A stretch of DNA of 22,744 nucleotides. Origin: Ophiothrix spiculata. Taxonomy: Eukaryota; Echinodermata; Ophiuroidea; Amphilepidida; Ophiotrichidae. Below are positions 22,363 through 22,744 of the stretch, one piece after another (position 1 is the first letter of the stretch; each line of letters begins with the position of its first letter). Under the pieces are notes generated by a model. It saw only the letters and a program-made list of their open reading frames with translations. It made no database searches and was not told the DNA's origin. The translations under genes and the position numbers were made by a program. The DNA lies in assembly GCA_000969725.1 (NCBI GenBank), contig JXSR01S017358.1; one strand, given 5' to 3'.

Positions 22363-22710
22363 CTGAAACTCCGAATCTATGTTGCCTTGTATGCTTGTGC
22401 AATACTTCATTGTGTTGAAAATACAAAATATGAATATAGAGTGCTACTTTTTAGAAGGTGCAGTTTAAAAGGTACAGTTGTAAAAACTCAAATGTTGTGC
22501 AAAAATATATCATGTTGTAGTCGTATTTGAACTAATTTGGTTGTTATTTGATTTACTAATTTATATGTTGGTTTGTATATTTTAGAATTTAATTGCATTT
22601 AATAAGTATTATATTTTTCCAGTAAAGAGATGCCATTTATTATTTCCACTATTATTAGTGTGAAAAATGGGACAATATGAAAGGCATATGGTGAATGATG
22701 TGTTTGACAC
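22363..22710. other. Right flank: nothing recognised
   Basis: AT-rich DNA with no coding or repeat signature seen by eye. Confidence 0.4.
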
Positions 22711-22744
22711 CAGTGGCGTAGTCAGCTTCTCGGTCGGGGGGGGG
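22711..22744 (+). mobile_element. CAGTGGCGTA-type repeat terminus, cut by the window edge
   Basis: CAGTGGCGTAGTCAGCTTCT is followed by a G-run that reaches the last base. Same terminus as at 52 (opposite orientation) and, in altered form, 6881. The element continues beyond the window. Assignment as hAT-like or SINE-like is inferred. Confidence 0.5.

Overview
The window is AT-rich eukaryotic DNA with spliceosomal introns, almost certainly from an animal. It holds the 3' half of one recognisable gene on the + strand, a voltage-gated calcium channel alpha2/delta auxiliary subunit (CACNA2D family). I find fourteen coding exons between 416 and 18640. Each has a GT donor and an AG acceptor (the terminal exon only an acceptor), and the reading phases chain without a break into 457 residues plus a stop. 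The 5' part of the gene (signal peptide, VWA domain, first Cache region) lies left of the window. Which vertebrate paralogue it is closest to cannot be settled here. Intron sizes, simple repeats and repeat termini such as CAGTGGCGTA suggest a marine invertebrate, possibly a deuterostome such as an echinoderm; this is inference.

Layout: 1-52 is the end of a repeat with a CAGTGGCGTA terminus. The exons run 416-526, 4297-4393, 5405-5467, 6664-6788, 8083-8172, 8912-8973, 12524-12568, 13175-13252, 14232-14302, 14641-14719, 15550-15602, 16151-16209, 16484-16613 and 18328-18640. A 3' UTR follows with AATAAA at 19010-19015. From about 19040 to the right edge I see no gene, only repeats, and another CAGTGGCGTA terminus starts at 22711.

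The introns are crowded with decayed mobile elements. They include a MITE nested in a second MITE (1585-1990), a hAT-like element with an 8-bp target duplication (2887-3530), a LINE reverse-transcriptase relic (4460-4715), a tRNA-derived SINE piece (6310-6400), a PIF/Harbinger-like MITE (10344-10548), a foldback cluster (10724-11066), several other terminal-inverted-repeat elements, a roughly 800-bp degenerate 30-bp tandem repeat, and a dispersed family built on a 32-bp internal repeat present in two introns.

The encoded product would be the distal alpha2 part and the delta peptide of a secreted, GPI-anchored, heavily glycosylated and disulfide-bonded channel subunit. I see no operon, no CRISPR array and no convincing new multi-gene system. 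The most unusual points are the cluster of N-glycosylation sites in the first exon, the frame-neutral 45-bp exon, and the repeats.
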